Source: Enhygromyxa salina
GTDB lineage: Bacteria > Myxococcota_A > Polyangia > Nannocystales > Nannocystaceae
Direction: 5' to 3'
Assembly (NCBI RefSeq): GCF_002994635.1
Contig: NZ_PVNL01000100.1
Location: 1-64,000 of the forward strand
DNA length: 64,000 nt
Part shown: piece after piece, positions 17,791-27,695 of the stretch
Numbering within the stretch: the stretch's first letter is position 1
Layout of the letters: every line of letters starts with the position of its first letter
Notes under the pieces: generated by a model
What the model was told of the DNA's origin: nothing
Seen by the model: the letters and a program-made list of their open reading frames with translations, nothing else
The model's database searches: none
Position numbers and translations under genes: made by a program

Positions 17791-20733
17791 ATGCCCGGTC
17801 GAAGCTCTCCCTACACTGCCCGCTGCTTCGTCCTCCCCGTTCTCCTTTGCAGTCTTGCCTGTACCGATGACACGACCGTCGCCAACGCTGGCACGAGCGG
17901 TGAGACCGACACTGGCAACGCGGACGAGAGTGGGGACGGCGATGGCGACCCCGGAGATGGAGACGGCGACGCTGTGGAGGAGTGTGGAAACGGCGTCGTC
18001 GAGGGCGACGAGGAGTGTGACGATGGCGACAGCGACAACACCGACAACTGCCTCGACAACTGCCTCGAGTCGACCTGTGGCGACGGCTACGTCGGGCCGG
18101 GTGAGGGCTGCGACGACGGCAACATGGTCGACGACGATGCGTGCACCAACACGTGTGCGTTGGCGTCGTGTGGCGACGGGATGGTCCAAGTCGGAGAGGG
18201 TTGCGACGACGGCAACACCGACAACACCGACGAGTGTTTGAACACCTGCGTCGTAGCCAGCTGCGGGGATGGACACGTGTGGGCCGGCTTCGAAGCCTGC
18301 GACGACGGCAACGCCGACAACACCGACGACTGCCCAGAACTCTGTGCGCACGCGACTTGCGGCGATGGCTACACCTGGGCCGACAACGAAGAGTGCGACG
18401 ACGCCAACCTCAACAGCACCGACGCATGCACGGAGACCTGCGAGTCCGCGGAGTGTGGCGACGGACACATCTGGGCAGGCAACGAGGAGTGCGACGATGC
18501 CAACGATGACAACACTGACAACTGTGTGCTGGGCTGCGTCGAGGCGATATGTGGCGACGGCTATCTCGGTCCTGGCGAGGGGTGTGACGACGGCAACGCA
18601 GTCGACGAGGACCAGTGCACAAACGCGTGCGCGCTCGCAACCTGCGGCGACGGCGTCCTGCACCCGGGCGAGAGCTGCGACGACGGTGACCTCGACAACA
18701 CCGACGCGTGCTTGAACACCTGCGTGAACGCGAGCTGCGGGGACGGGTACACATGGGCGAACAACGAGGAGTGTGATGACGGCAACGCGAACAACACCGA
18801 CGCGTGTCCCGAGACCTGCATCGCGGCCTACTGCGGCGACGGCTTCGAGTACGCAAACGTCGAAGACTGCGACGACAACAATGACAACGACAACGACGCC
18901 TGCTCGTCGCAGTGCGCCAACGCGATCTGTGGTGACGGCTTCTTGTGGCTGGGGTTGGAGGAGTGCGACGACGGCAACATGGTGGGCGGCGACGGCTGCT
19001 CACAGATCTGCACGACCGAGCCCAATCCACCCAACAACTGGCTGTTTCGCACCAACACGTGGGGTGGGAGGAGTGACCATCGGTTCCGAACCATCGTCAA
19101 CCTGGCCGATGATGACGTGTGGTTCCTCGGCCAATCCGTCGTCCACTTCGACGGCAGCTGGCTGACGTCCTACGAAGTTCCCTTTGGCCAAGGCTTGTGG
19201 ATGCTCGACCACGCCGTCACGCCGGAGGGCGACATCTGGGCGACCGAGATCCAGAAGATGTACCACTACGACGGCTCGGGGTGGGCAGTCGTCGACTTCG
19301 AGCAGCCCTACAACGTCGAGGGAGTCTGGCGTAGCCCAACCGGGGTGATTTGGATTGGGGCCGAAGACGGCATCATCTTGCGCAGGACCATCATCAACAC
19401 GTGGGAGGAGGTCCCCTGCCCGGTCGTCGAGGACGTGTCGAGCTTATGGGGCACCGACGACGACAACATCTGGGCGGTGACGACCTCGGGGACGGTCCTG
19501 CGCTGGGATGGCAACACCTGGGCAATCGACGATCAGGTCAACCAGGGGTTCGTGCGCATCCGCGGCATTGATGAGAACAACATTCAGGCGGTGACGAGCA
19601 CCGGTATTCAGCGCGAGTGGGACGGACAGATCTGGAAGAATGTCGGTTTACCTACGTACGCGTACTACGACATCTGGTGGCCCGCTCCGGGGAAGCGCTG
19701 CACCGTTGGTGGCAACGAGTTCGATGAGGGGTACATGTCCTGCTTCAACGGAAACTTCTGGGAGCACGTCAAGCCCGCGTCGACCACGGACTGGATCGAT
19801 ACGATGACGGAGCTCGACGACCAGCGTCGGGTTGCGACGGACGAAGAAGGCGGCATTCAGAGCCTCAGCCCGCAGAGCGGATGGCTCACGGAAGTCCCAC
19901 TATCCGATCAGTTCAGCTTCCCCATGCGTGGGGCCTGGCGCCGCAGCGACGATGACATCTGGGCAGTTAGCAGCACCACCGGGAGGGTCGTCCACTATGA
20001 CGGCAGTGACTGGACTCAGACACAAAACCTAAACACCGGAGAGCTGTTGCGGATCGACGGTTTCGGCAATACTGGTTGGATCGCCCGTCCCATCGGCTTG
20101 ATGTGGAAGTTCGATGGCAACGCCTGGATCCCACAGAATGTACCGGTCGCCACCGTGCAGATCTCGTCGCTGGAGATCTTCGCCGAAGGGCAAGGCTGGG
20201 CCACCGGCTCTTCCGGTGGAGTCTACCGACTACTTCGCCTCCAGAACAACATTTGGTCAGACGCCACTGTCCCCGGCCTCAACGGCGGCCGAGTTTACGC
20301 GATCGACACAGACAACGCCTACATGCTCTCTGGCGCCGCGACCCTCTATCATTGGAACGGAAGTGATTGGGCCGTCGTTCCAAACATCCCACTCGACAAC
20401 AACGCGAGTTTTTCGGCGATCGAGGGCACCGGACCCGACAACATCTGGATTGTCGGAGGCAACGACACGGTGTTGCAGTGGGACGGTCTCGATTGGACGG
20501 AGCACGATATCAGCCCGAACCCATTCACCCCCGAAAACCTCAACGTGCTGGGTCTCGACGAAACGGGTGACGTCTGGACTCGCGCGATGGTCTCCAACGA
20601 GATCTTTCACTATCATCAGGGCCAGTGGAGCGTGAGGACGCTACCCTTTTTGGAGAGCTCGCTCGCTACCGTCCGAGCGAGTGACAACTCCCGCTGGTGG
20701 ATCGGGGGCCGATTCCTGGAGACCCGGAACTAG
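17791..20733 (+). CDS. Large surface lipoprotein: 11 DUF4215 Cys-rich repeats plus propeller-like domain
   Basis: 980 residues. The signal peptide ends at CSLAC (lipobox). After an acidic Thr/Gly/Asp linker come 11 tandem Cys-rich repeats of ~30 residues, each of the form CGDG-x-GEECDDGN-x-DxC-x-C (DUF4215, the myxococcus Cys-rich repeat; about residues 63-408). The rest (about 415-980) is a series of ~40-residue beta units with recurring Trp motifs (DIWAV, NIWAV, DVWFLG, WDGNTW), typical of a bacterial propeller-like fold. There are no catalytic residues to name. Probably a cell-surface adhesion or recognition protein. The mature protein is acidic. Confidence 0.85.
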   Translation: MPGRSSPYTARCFVLPVLLCSLACTDDTTVANAGTSGETDTGNADESGDGDGDPGDGDGDAVEECGNGVVEGDEECDDGDSDNTDNCLDNCLESTCGDGYVGPGEGCDDGNMVDDDACTNTCALASCGDGMVQVGEGCDDGNTDNTDECLNTCVVASCGDGHVWAGFEACDDGNADNTDDCPELCAHATCGDGYTWADNEECDDANLNSTDACTETCESAECGDGHIWAGNEECDDANDDNTDNCVLGCVEAICGDGYLGPGEGCDDGNAVDEDQCTNACALATCGDGVLHPGESCDDGDLDNTDACLNTCVNASCGDGYTWANNEECDDGNANNTDACPETCIAAYCGDGFEYANVEDCDDNNDNDNDACSSQCANAICGDGFLWLGLEECDDGNMVGGDGCSQICTTEPNPPNNWLFRTNTWGGRSDHRFRTIVNLADDDVWFLGQSVVHFDGSWLTSYEVPFGQGLWMLDHAVTPEGDIWATEIQKMYHYDGSGWAVVDFEQPYNVEGVWRSPTGVIWIGAEDGIILRRTIINTWEEVPCPVVEDVSSLWGTDDDNIWAVTTSGTVLRWDGNTWAIDDQVNQGFVRIRGIDENNIQAVTSTGIQREWDGQIWKNVGLPTYAYYDIWWPAPGKRCTVGGNEFDEGYMSCFNGNFWEHVKPASTTDWIDTMTELDDQRRVATDEEGGIQSLSPQSGWLTEVPLSDQFSFPMRGAWRRSDDDIWAVSSTTGRVVHYDGSDWTQTQNLNTGELLRIDGFGNTGWIARPIGLMWKFDGNAWIPQNVPVATVQISSLEIFAEGQGWATGSSGGVYRLLRLQNNIWSDATVPGLNGGRVYAIDTDNAYMLSGAATLYHWNGSDWAVVPNIPLDNNASFSAIEGTGPDNIWIVGGNDTVLQWDGLDWTEHDISPNPFTPENLNVLGLDETGDVWTRAMVSNEIFHYHQGQWSVRTLPFLESSLATVRASDNSRWWIGGRFLETRN

Positions 20734-21129
20734 CAGACATCTAACCCGCGAACGATATCACCCAACCTGCGGATACGCGCGTCGACAGCGCGCTGACGGA
20801 CGCCACCGCGAACACGCGCGCGCCCGTGCCCCAGCTCGTAGGTCTCTCCTATGGGTCCGCCTTCGAATTTCTGACTCTGAACCTCGAAGGTCGCGTCGCG
20901 CCCCGCCTGGACGTGGCCGGGCATGTTGGTCTCACTGCGCGTTGGCGCGGGTCATGATCTGTGGCACACCGAGGCAGCGCCGTTCGTCCTTGGTGATCGT
21001 GAGCCCCGACTGGTCCGCAGCGGTGCGGGTCCGGCGGGTGCGTGAGCCTGGTCATGAGCCTGATCGGGAGAACCTGGATCGGAGCTGCACGGCTGATCTA
21101 CTTGGATGAAGTCACGAAAGAGAAGCGAC
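20734..21129. other. Intergenic region, ~400 bases, nothing recognised
   Basis: Lies between the DUF4215 lipoprotein and the sulfatase, both on the plus strand. No convincing small gene, RNA or terminator hairpin with a T-tract was found. It should contain the sulfatase promoter. A purine-rich AAAGAGAAG just before 21130 is the likely ribosome-binding site. Confidence 0.5.
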
Positions 21130-23061
21130 ATGACCCCCAACATTCTGATCATCCTCGCGGACGACATCGGCGTCGATGCGTTTCGTATCAACCCACAGGC
21201 CAAGACGGTGTTCGCCAAGGTCGAGGGCGAGAGCGACACCGCCGGTCCGGTGCGCCTGCCGACCTTCTCGAATCTGCTCGCCAACGGTGTTCACTTTGCG
21301 CATGCCTGGGCCCACCCCGTATGCACGCCCACGCGCGCCAGCTTGTGGACGGGCACCCAGCCGTGGAGGACCGGCCTCGGCTATCCGACCGGCGGCGGCG
21401 ATGAGCTTCCAGACCAGACTGTCACCGGCGAGCCGGTCGTCAGCCTCGCCCAGGCCCTCGGCGACCGCTATCGCTGCGCCATGTTCGGCAAGTGGGACCT
21501 CGGGCCGAGCAAGAACCCTGTCGAGTGGGGCTGGAACTACTTCGCCGGGATCTTCCGTGGAGGCCTACGCGTCGATGGTGTCCGCCAGTACGGCTTTCCG
21601 CCGCCGCCTTCGCGCATCGGCTATGATCGGCTGCGCAACGCCGAGGGCAGCAGTCGAGCCGAGAAGTGCAGGGCCGCCGCCGACGTCCTCGCCGCCAAGT
21701 ACGACGAGACATTCTTGGCCAACAACCCCGACCTGCGCTTCTATATTTGGGAGAAGGACATCGTCAAAGCCGACGGCACCGTCGAGGCCAACCAGCCACC
21801 GAGCGCGCGGGACTACCCCTACGCCACCGAAGACCAGGTCGAGGACGCCAAGCGCTGGATCGCTGCTCAGGCCGGCGAACGCCCGTGGTGCGTCGCCCTC
21901 AACCTGATCACGCCACACGACCCCTTCCACGTGCCCCCGCCGGGGACCTTTCGGGCCGACACGATCACCAACCCGGCCGCGCCGACGGTCCAGGAGATGC
22001 TGGTTGCGATGCTCGAGTCGATGGACCACTACGTCGGAGATCTGCTCCAGGCCATCGACGAGCAGCTAGACAATACGGTGATCATCTTCGTCGGCGACAA
22101 CGGCACCCAAGACCGCGACGCCGACACCAACCAGAGCGTCGACAAGCGGCTCGGCGACGATAAGAGCACCGAGTCGATCGGTGGCATCCACGTCCCGATG
22201 ATCGTCGCGGACGGCGGCCTGCTCGCGGGCAAGGCGCCCTGCTACATCCAAGGCTCCGCGCGGACCGTCGCCTCCCCGGCCCATATCATCGATGTCTACA
22301 ACACGGTCCTCGACATCGCTGGTGGCTCGGACCGGGCGACCGCCGACTCGCTCAGCTTTGCCCCGCACCTGACTGGAACCGGGGGGACCACGCGGACCCA
22401 TAACTTCAGCCAGATGTTCCTCGAGCCCAGCAACGGGACCAGTCCGGGTATCAACGCCTCGGCCAGCGACACGAAGTCCGAGTACAAGCTCACGTGCAAG
22501 CTGCTGACGAACGCCCAGTCCCAGGTCGTGGACCGCGACGGCAAGCCGACCACGCAGCAGGTCTACGACTACGAATTCTCGCGCCTCGACCCTGAGGAGG
22601 GGATCCCCGGCTCGTCGGTCGAGACCCCGATCGACGCGCTCACGGCCAACTCGGACGGGACCTTCACGGTCAGCGATCTGAACTACCAGGCCAAGATCCT
22701 CGAGCTCTACGCGGTCCTGCGCGAGCAGTTTCTGAGCAACGCTAAAAATTCCGTCCCCATCATCACACCCCAGGATACAGTCATGAGCTTCAACCCCGCA
22801 GATACACGTTGGTCCGTCACCGCCATGAACGACAGCGGCGCGATCGGCAGCTTCCACCCGACCCCCTGGGCCTTCGCCGATGACGGGACGATGAACGCGT
22901 CGCCACATTGGACCGGCAAGTACGAGCTGATCCCCGGCTCGGACCATTCCTACGCCTGCTCGATCTCGAATGGTGACGAGTTCATGGTTCACTTCGTGAG
23001 CCCAACGCGCTTCGTCTCGACCAGGAACGGCGTGTTGTACCGCTTCGGCAAGAAGCTCTAG
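21130..23061 (+). CDS. Sulfatase family hydrolase (arylsulfatase-like)
   Basis: 643 residues from the ATG at 21130. The N-terminus NILIILADDIG carries the two metal-binding aspartates, and CTPTRASLWTG contains the CxPxR signature in which Cys65 would be converted to formylglycine. Later motifs FGKWDLG and VIIFVGDNGTQ (Asp-Asn metal ligands) agree with the alkaline-phosphatase-like fold. No clear signal peptide is visible, so it may be cytoplasmic or use a non-classical route, unlike many arylsulfatases. The C-terminal ~250 residues, after the usual fold, are not typical. No formylglycine-generating enzyme gene lies nearby. An ATG at 21106 would add eight basic residues; the 21130 start has the better ribosome-binding site. 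The desulfated substrate is unknown. Confidence 0.88.
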   Translation: MTPNILIILADDIGVDAFRINPQAKTVFAKVEGESDTAGPVRLPTFSNLLANGVHFAHAWAHPVCTPTRASLWTGTQPWRTGLGYPTGGGDELPDQTVTGEPVVSLAQALGDRYRCAMFGKWDLGPSKNPVEWGWNYFAGIFRGGLRVDGVRQYGFPPPPSRIGYDRLRNAEGSSRAEKCRAAADVLAAKYDETFLANNPDLRFYIWEKDIVKADGTVEANQPPSARDYPYATEDQVEDAKRWIAAQAGERPWCVALNLITPHDPFHVPPPGTFRADTITNPAAPTVQEMLVAMLESMDHYVGDLLQAIDEQLDNTVIIFVGDNGTQDRDADTNQSVDKRLGDDKSTESIGGIHVPMIVADGGLLAGKAPCYIQGSARTVASPAHIIDVYNTVLDIAGGSDRATADSLSFAPHLTGTGGTTRTHNFSQMFLEPSNGTSPGINASASDTKSEYKLTCKLLTNAQSQVVDRDGKPTTQQVYDYEFSRLDPEEGIPGSSVETPIDALTANSDGTFTVSDLNYQAKILELYAVLREQFLSNAKNSVPIITPQDTVMSFNPADTRWSVTAMNDSGAIGSFHPTPWAFADDGTMNASPHWTGKYELIPGSDHSYACSISNGDEFMVHFVSPTRFVSTRNGVLYRFGKKL

Positions 23062-23349
23062 AGATGCCGTTGGCACGGCGACTCGTATTCGTGCCGACGG
23101 TGTTCTTCGATTGCGTTGCATCAATCGTCTCGGCGCGGCTGGGACGTCGACGAACACATTCAACTCGCCACACACGCATCGACTCGGCTTCGGGCCCACC
23201 CTCGCTGCACGACGTCGGTTGACTCACGTCGAGCCACTCGAGCCCATCTCGCCCCTGCTCAGACCCCACCGAGCGCGCAGATGTGCCCACGCTACGGTCT
23301 GACTCGCCCCTTCTCCCTGCGGACTGGTAGCCTCACGCGGAGAGACAAG

Positions 23350-24009
23350 ATGCCGAACGAGTCAGAACTGAACGCACTGGTCCGCGACGTGACCATCTTC
23401 CATCCCGGGGCCGAGGCGAGCGTCGACCCCACGACCTCGTATCTGGGCGGGACCCCGTTCGCACCATCGGGTACGGCTTGGCCGAACGCCATGACCTGTC
23501 TCGGCCGGTTCGGGTTTGCCGCCGACTCCTGGTCCCCGGGCAACGCTCGCTGGATCACGGTCTTCCTCAACGAAGCAGAGGGATACGTGGAGTGGGGCGA
23601 CGCCGATCACGTGACGATCTGGGCTCACGGTGCAGGAGAGGACCTCGCGCCAGTTCGCGCGCCTGACGGAGTTCGGGTGATTCCCGCCCGCGCCTTGGTG
23701 TTGAACGACGGCAAAGAACTGCCTTACGACAAGCGACTGGGTGACTGGCAGTGGGAGGCGGAGCTCGACGACCTCCGTCGGCGGCTGACCAACAACGATG
23801 GCGGCCACTGCCAGCTCGGCGGATACCCCACGGTCTACGGCGGGTTCGAGAGCCTGGGCTTGATGGAAGACCCGGGCAGCTACGAGCTCGTCCTCAAGCT
23901 CAATCGGTACCCGCTCGGGAAGGAGCGCTTCGACGTCGAGATCCACGACGTGCTCAACGTCTACTTCCACCCAGAGTCGGGTGAGTTCTACGCCGAGATG
24001 CAGCGGTGA
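23350..24009 (+). CDS. DUF1963/YwqG-like protein
   Basis: 219 residues from the ATG at 23350, preceded by CGGAGAGA. The patterns SYLGGTPFAPSGTAWP near the N-terminus and GGHCQLGGYPTVYGG near the middle match the conserved turns of DUF1963 (YwqG) proteins, cytosolic proteins of unknown function often linked to polymorphic toxin or immunity loci. No toxin gene is visible beside it here. An in-frame start at 23116 would add 78 residues without similarity to the family and was rejected. Medium confidence in the family, none in function. Confidence 0.65.
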   Translation: MPNESELNALVRDVTIFHPGAEASVDPTTSYLGGTPFAPSGTAWPNAMTCLGRFGFAADSWSPGNARWITVFLNEAEGYVEWGDADHVTIWAHGAGEDLAPVRAPDGVRVIPARALVLNDGKELPYDKRLGDWQWEAELDDLRRRLTNNDGGHCQLGGYPTVYGGFESLGLMEDPGSYELVLKLNRYPLGKERFDVEIHDVLNVYFHPESGEFYAEMQR

Positions 24010-24177
24010 CCCACGAGGGCTGCGACTTCGCTCGTCGCCCGCCACGTCGCCCCGCTGAAGCAGCAGCGTCGGCCATCCGCAGCGCCGCGCCTGGTCACCC
24101 CGCCAGTCGGTCCACTCGTGCGCGGCAATTTTTCGTCCGGCCGTGATCTCAACGATGGCCAGCGGAACCACGGGGGA

Positions 24178-25056
24178 ATGATGAGCCTCGACATCGAGCC
24201 CACCCCCCAAAGCCGCCGCTCCATCCTCGACAACATCGAGCGTTGGCGTGCCGTCGGGCTATTCGTTCTACTTGCCGCCTGCGGCGACACCCGGGCGACC
24301 GACGAGACCGGTGGCGGTACGACCGACACCGACACCGACACCGAGGCGGGCGATCCATCCGACACCTCGACCACGGACGACAGCGGCGGCGGCATGCAGG
24401 AGTGTGACCCGATCGCTCAAGACTGCCCCGCCGGCTTCAAGTGCACGGCCTTCGACAAGGATGCCTCTGGTCTCTGGAACGCCAATCAGTGCGTGGCCGA
24501 GCCGGCCAACGGCGGTGTAGCGGGGGATCAGTGCGCGATCGAGGGCCCCGACATGTTCACGGGGATCGACAACTGCGCCGAAGGCTACATCTGCCTCAAC
24601 GTTGACGAAAACCAGGAGAATGGTGCCTGCATCGAGTTTTGCTCGGCGGACATGAGCTGCCCCAACACCTCGGGGGGCGATGGTGTCTGCATTGTCGTGA
24701 ACGACGGTGCTTTGCCGATCTGCCTGGCGACCTGCGACCCACTGCTGCAAGACTGCCAGGGCCAGGCCGCCTGCTATGGCACCGACCAGCCGCCCTTCAT
24801 CTGCTTCAACCCCGATGCGAAGGGTGGCGGACAGGACGGGGCCCCCTGCGACTACGTCAACGCCTGTCTCGAGGGCCTCTCCTGCGCCGCCGCTGCCAGC
24901 CAGGAAGACTGCGCGGTGATGGAGTTTGGCTGCTGCACCCCCTTTTGTCCGCTCGACGGCTCGGCGACCTGCACGGGCAACGAGGAGTGTGTGCCCTTCT
25001 TCGAGGTCGAACAGCCAGGGTTCGAGAACGTGGGTATCTGCGCGCTCCCGAGTTGA
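24178..25056 (+). CDS. Cys-rich lipoprotein
   Basis: 292 residues from the ATG at 24178 (a second ATG follows at once at 24181); GGGGGA lies just upstream. The hydrophobic segment AVGLFVLLAACG supplies a canonical lipobox (LAAC), preceded by an unusually long ~28-residue leader. A Thr/Asp linker (repeated TDTD) follows, then a domain with more than 20 cysteines in pairs (for example CDPIAQDCPAGFKC), a disulfide-rich surface domain of the kind abundant in myxobacterial genomes. No enzymatic motif. It converges with a membrane-protein gene 23 nt away. Confidence 0.7.
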   Translation: MMSLDIEPTPQSRRSILDNIERWRAVGLFVLLAACGDTRATDETGGGTTDTDTDTEAGDPSDTSTTDDSGGGMQECDPIAQDCPAGFKCTAFDKDASGLWNANQCVAEPANGGVAGDQCAIEGPDMFTGIDNCAEGYICLNVDENQENGACIEFCSADMSCPNTSGGDGVCIVVNDGALPICLATCDPLLQDCQGQAACYGTDQPPFICFNPDAKGGGQDGAPCDYVNACLEGLSCAAAASQEDCAVMEFGCCTPFCPLDGSATCTGNEECVPFFEVEQPGFENVGICALPS

Positions 25057-25079
25057 GGCACTCGCGGCGTGCTGATCGC

Positions 25080-25538
25080 TCACCACGCCTGCCACACCCC
25101 CACACAAAGGACCACGAAGCCGCCCAGCTCCGCCCCGACGAGCGCGATCATGCTGGCATGGACGAACCCCGGCGCGAGCGTGCGGCGACCGAGTACATGC
25201 GGCCGACGCAGCTGGTTGTCGGTGTCCGCGAGCCAGCCGTGCAGGGCGTAGCCGAACACCGCGAACGCGAAGAAGCCGATGAGCGCCGCCAAGGCGGCGA
25301 GCTCGACGACGACGGGCAGCGTGCCGACCTCGACCATCCGCTCGAGCAGCAGGCAGGCGAACGCATACAACAGCGAAGCCCGGTGACAGATGTCCACATA
25401 CACGGGCGCGCTGGCGTCTGTGCTCCCGCGGATCTTGGCGTATTTCCACACCCCGGAGATCAGGCCAACGAGGAAGAAGATCATCGCCGAGCACAGCGCG
25501 AATTTCTCAGGGAGCTGCATCGGGTGTGTGGATGCCAC
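25080..25538 (-). CDS. Four-helix integral membrane protein, unknown
   Basis: 152 residues with four predicted transmembrane helices (about 14-33, 53-72, 78-97 and 127-149) and short loops. A conserved-looking HR pair (CHRASLLYAF) begins the second helix. No named family recognised; the size and layout resemble small DUF membrane proteins found beside AraC regulators. It is divergent from the AraC gene with 68 nt between, so control by that regulator is plausible. The start may be 25538 or the internal ATG at 25520. Confidence 0.65.
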   Translation of the reverse strand: MASTHPMQLPEKFALCSAMIFFLVGLISGVWKYAKIRGSTDASAPVYVDICHRASLLYAFACLLLERMVEVGTLPVVVELAALAALIGFFAFAVFGYALHGWLADTDNQLRRPHVLGRRTLAPGFVHASMIALVGAELGGFVVLCVGVWQAW

Positions 25539-25606
25539 GCGCGCTGGCCTGGCGCTTGTCGAAACCTGTCGCTGCGGTCGCCCGACGACAGCGATAGACT
25601 CGCGCC

Positions 25607-26371
25607 ATGGCTCGCCCGCGGACGCCCGCTCATGTGGATCTGTGGCCCGATCGCGCCCTGGTCGTGGCCCAGCTCGGTCGTGTGCGGTGGCATCGGCACG
25701 CCGCGGCGGCGTTGTTGGTTGGTCTCGATGGCGCGTTCCACCTGCGCTGGGCCGACAGCTGGCGACGCACCCACGCAGCGTGGATGCCCGCTGGCGTGGC
25801 CCACGAGCTCGCTTGCCACGACACGCTGATGACGACGCTCTACATGTTCCCGCTCACCGGGGACGCGCAGGTGCTCGCGGCCGGGCTCGGCGTGGATCCC
25901 CAGCGACCCAGCCTCGACCTCACGCTCCCGCCCTCGCTGGTCTCGACCCTCGTCGCGGTTCATGGGGGTGACGTCGCTCGGGCGACCACGCGGGCGCGGC
26001 TGCAAGCCGAGCTGTTCTCGGGCCCACGACTCGCTCGGGCGCCCGACCCCCGCGTCTTGCGAGCCGCCGCGCTCGTGCGCGAGCACGCCAGCGACGGGCT
26101 GTCCCTCGTCGAGCTCGCCGACACCGTGGGGCTCTCACCGACCCGCTTGATGCACTTGTTCAAGGCGGGGGCCGGGGTGCCCGTGCGCCGCTACCGAGTG
26201 TGGGAGCGGATGCGCCTGCTGACTCAACACGTCGCCGCGGGCGAGACCCTGACCCAAGCCGGCCTCGCCGCGGGATTCGCCGACTCCCAGCACCTCAGCC
26301 ACGGCTTTCGTGACATGTTCGGTACCTCGGCCTCGCGGATCCTCAACGGCCGAAGCCGCCTGCGCGCCTGA
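25607..26371 (+). CDS. AraC-family transcriptional regulator
   Basis: 254 residues. The N-terminal ~130 residues form a cupin-like sensing domain (HRHAAAALLVGLDGAFHLRW, then WMPAGVAHELAC). The C-terminal ~100 residues carry the double helix-turn-helix: the first HTH around LSLVELADTVGLSPTRLMHLF and the second around TLTQAGLAAGFADSQHLSH, ending in the typical FRDMFGTSASRI. It likely controls the divergently oriented membrane-protein gene, and possibly itself, from the 68-nt shared region. Effector unknown. Confidence 0.92.
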   Translation: MARPRTPAHVDLWPDRALVVAQLGRVRWHRHAAAALLVGLDGAFHLRWADSWRRTHAAWMPAGVAHELACHDTLMTTLYMFPLTGDAQVLAAGLGVDPQRPSLDLTLPPSLVSTLVAVHGGDVARATTRARLQAELFSGPRLARAPDPRVLRAAALVREHASDGLSLVELADTVGLSPTRLMHLFKAGAGVPVRRYRVWERMRLLTQHVAAGETLTQAGLAAGFADSQHLSHGFRDMFGTSASRILNGRSRLRA

Positions 26372-26476
26372 GGGTGCAGATCGAGAGTGACTCGCTCACA
26401 CGTCGTGCGCTTCCTTCGCGCCGCCCCCCCACCATCACACTGGACGCGAGCACCCGAGATCCGCTCCAATCCCTCC

Positions 26477-27688
26477 ATGCTTAACTCCCGCCTAGAGTCT
26501 CTCCTCACCGCCGCCGCGCTGTGCTCCCTGCTCGGTGCCTGCAACTCCGACCCGCCCGACGCGACGAGCGACACCGACACCGACACCGAGTCGGGCACGG
26601 GCGACGGTGACGGCGACGCCGTCGACCCGATCTGCGGCAATGGCATCATCGAGTCCGGCGAGGCCTGCGACGACGGCAACACGATCGAGACCGACACCTG
26701 CACCAACGAGTGCGCCCTCGCAAGCTGCGGCGACGGCCTCGTGCACGAGGGCGTCGAGGCTTGTGACGACGGCAACATGGACACCACCGACGACTGCGTC
26801 CTCTGCCAACCGGCCACCTGCGGCGACGGCTATGTCCAGGAGGGCGTCGAGACCTGCGATGACGGCAACATCGACGACACCGACACGTGCACGAGCACGT
26901 GCGAGCTCGCCAGCTGCGGGGACGGCTTCGTGCAACCGGGTGAAGACTGCGACGACACGAACGACGACAACAACGACGACTGCGTCGAGTGCAGCGCGGC
27001 CACGTGCGGCGACGGCTTCGTGCAGGTCGGCGTCGAAGAGTGCGACGACGCCAACATGGACAACAGCGATGGCTGCGACGACACCTGCGTGGGCGCGGTC
27101 TGTGGCGACAGCTTCGTGCAGGTCGGCGAGGAGTGCGACGACGCCAACCTGATGGCAATGGACGGCTGCTCGCCCAGCTGCGGGTGGGAGTTCCGGCTCG
27201 CGTTCGCGACCAGCACGACCCACACGGGCGACCTTGGGGGGCTCGCGGGCGCCGACGCGATCTGCAACATGCTCGCCCAGGACGCCGGCTTGCCGGGCAC
27301 CTACATGGCGTGGCTGTCGACGGTCGACGAGTCCCCGGCGACCCGCTTCACCCAGTCGACCGTGCCCTACGTGCTCCCGGACGCCAACCAGGTGGCCGAC
27401 GACTGGGCCGATCTGATCGACGGCAGCCTCGACTTCGCCGTCGCGCGGACCGAGACCGGCGCGATGTCGGTCAACACCGCGGTGATGTGCGGCGGCAGTG
27501 CCCGCCTGGCCCGGACCGGCACGACCGAGTTCGGAACCCCAGGCGCCAGCACATGCCTCGACTTTTCTTCGGGCGTCGCCAGCGACTTCGGCACGATCGG
27601 GCGCTCGGCCTCGAACATGTCCGAGTGGTCGAGCTGCGGCGAGATCGAGTGCGACGTGCTGATGCCGATCTACTGCTTTCAGCAGTGA
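26477..27688 (+). CDS. Lipoprotein with six DUF4215 repeats and a DUF1554-like domain
   Basis: 403 residues from the ATG at 26477. The signal peptide ends at SLLGAC (lipobox). The acidic linker has TDTDTES and GDGDGD runs. Six ~30-residue DUF4215 Cys-rich repeats (CGDGFVQVGVEECDDAN style) occupy about residues 50-235. The C-terminal ~165 residues resemble DUF1554: FATSTTHTGDLGGLAGAD, then CNMLAQDAGLPGTYMAWLS and a terminal IYCFQ. That domain is known from Leptospira and other surface proteins and is related to C-type lectin/collagen-type folds, so a surface binding role is likely. An upstream start at 26387 lacks a sensible signal peptide. Confidence 0.85.
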   Translation: MLNSRLESLLTAAALCSLLGACNSDPPDATSDTDTDTESGTGDGDGDAVDPICGNGIIESGEACDDGNTIETDTCTNECALASCGDGLVHEGVEACDDGNMDTTDDCVLCQPATCGDGYVQEGVETCDDGNIDDTDTCTSTCELASCGDGFVQPGEDCDDTNDDNNDDCVECSAATCGDGFVQVGVEECDDANMDNSDGCDDTCVGAVCGDSFVQVGEECDDANLMAMDGCSPSCGWEFRLAFATSTTHTGDLGGLAGADAICNMLAQDAGLPGTYMAWLSTVDESPATRFTQSTVPYVLPDANQVADDWADLIDGSLDFAVARTETGAMSVNTAVMCGGSARLARTGTTEFGTPGASTCLDFSSGVASDFGTIGRSASNMSEWSSCGEIECDVLMPIYCFQQ

Positions 27689-27695
27689 TCGCCGA

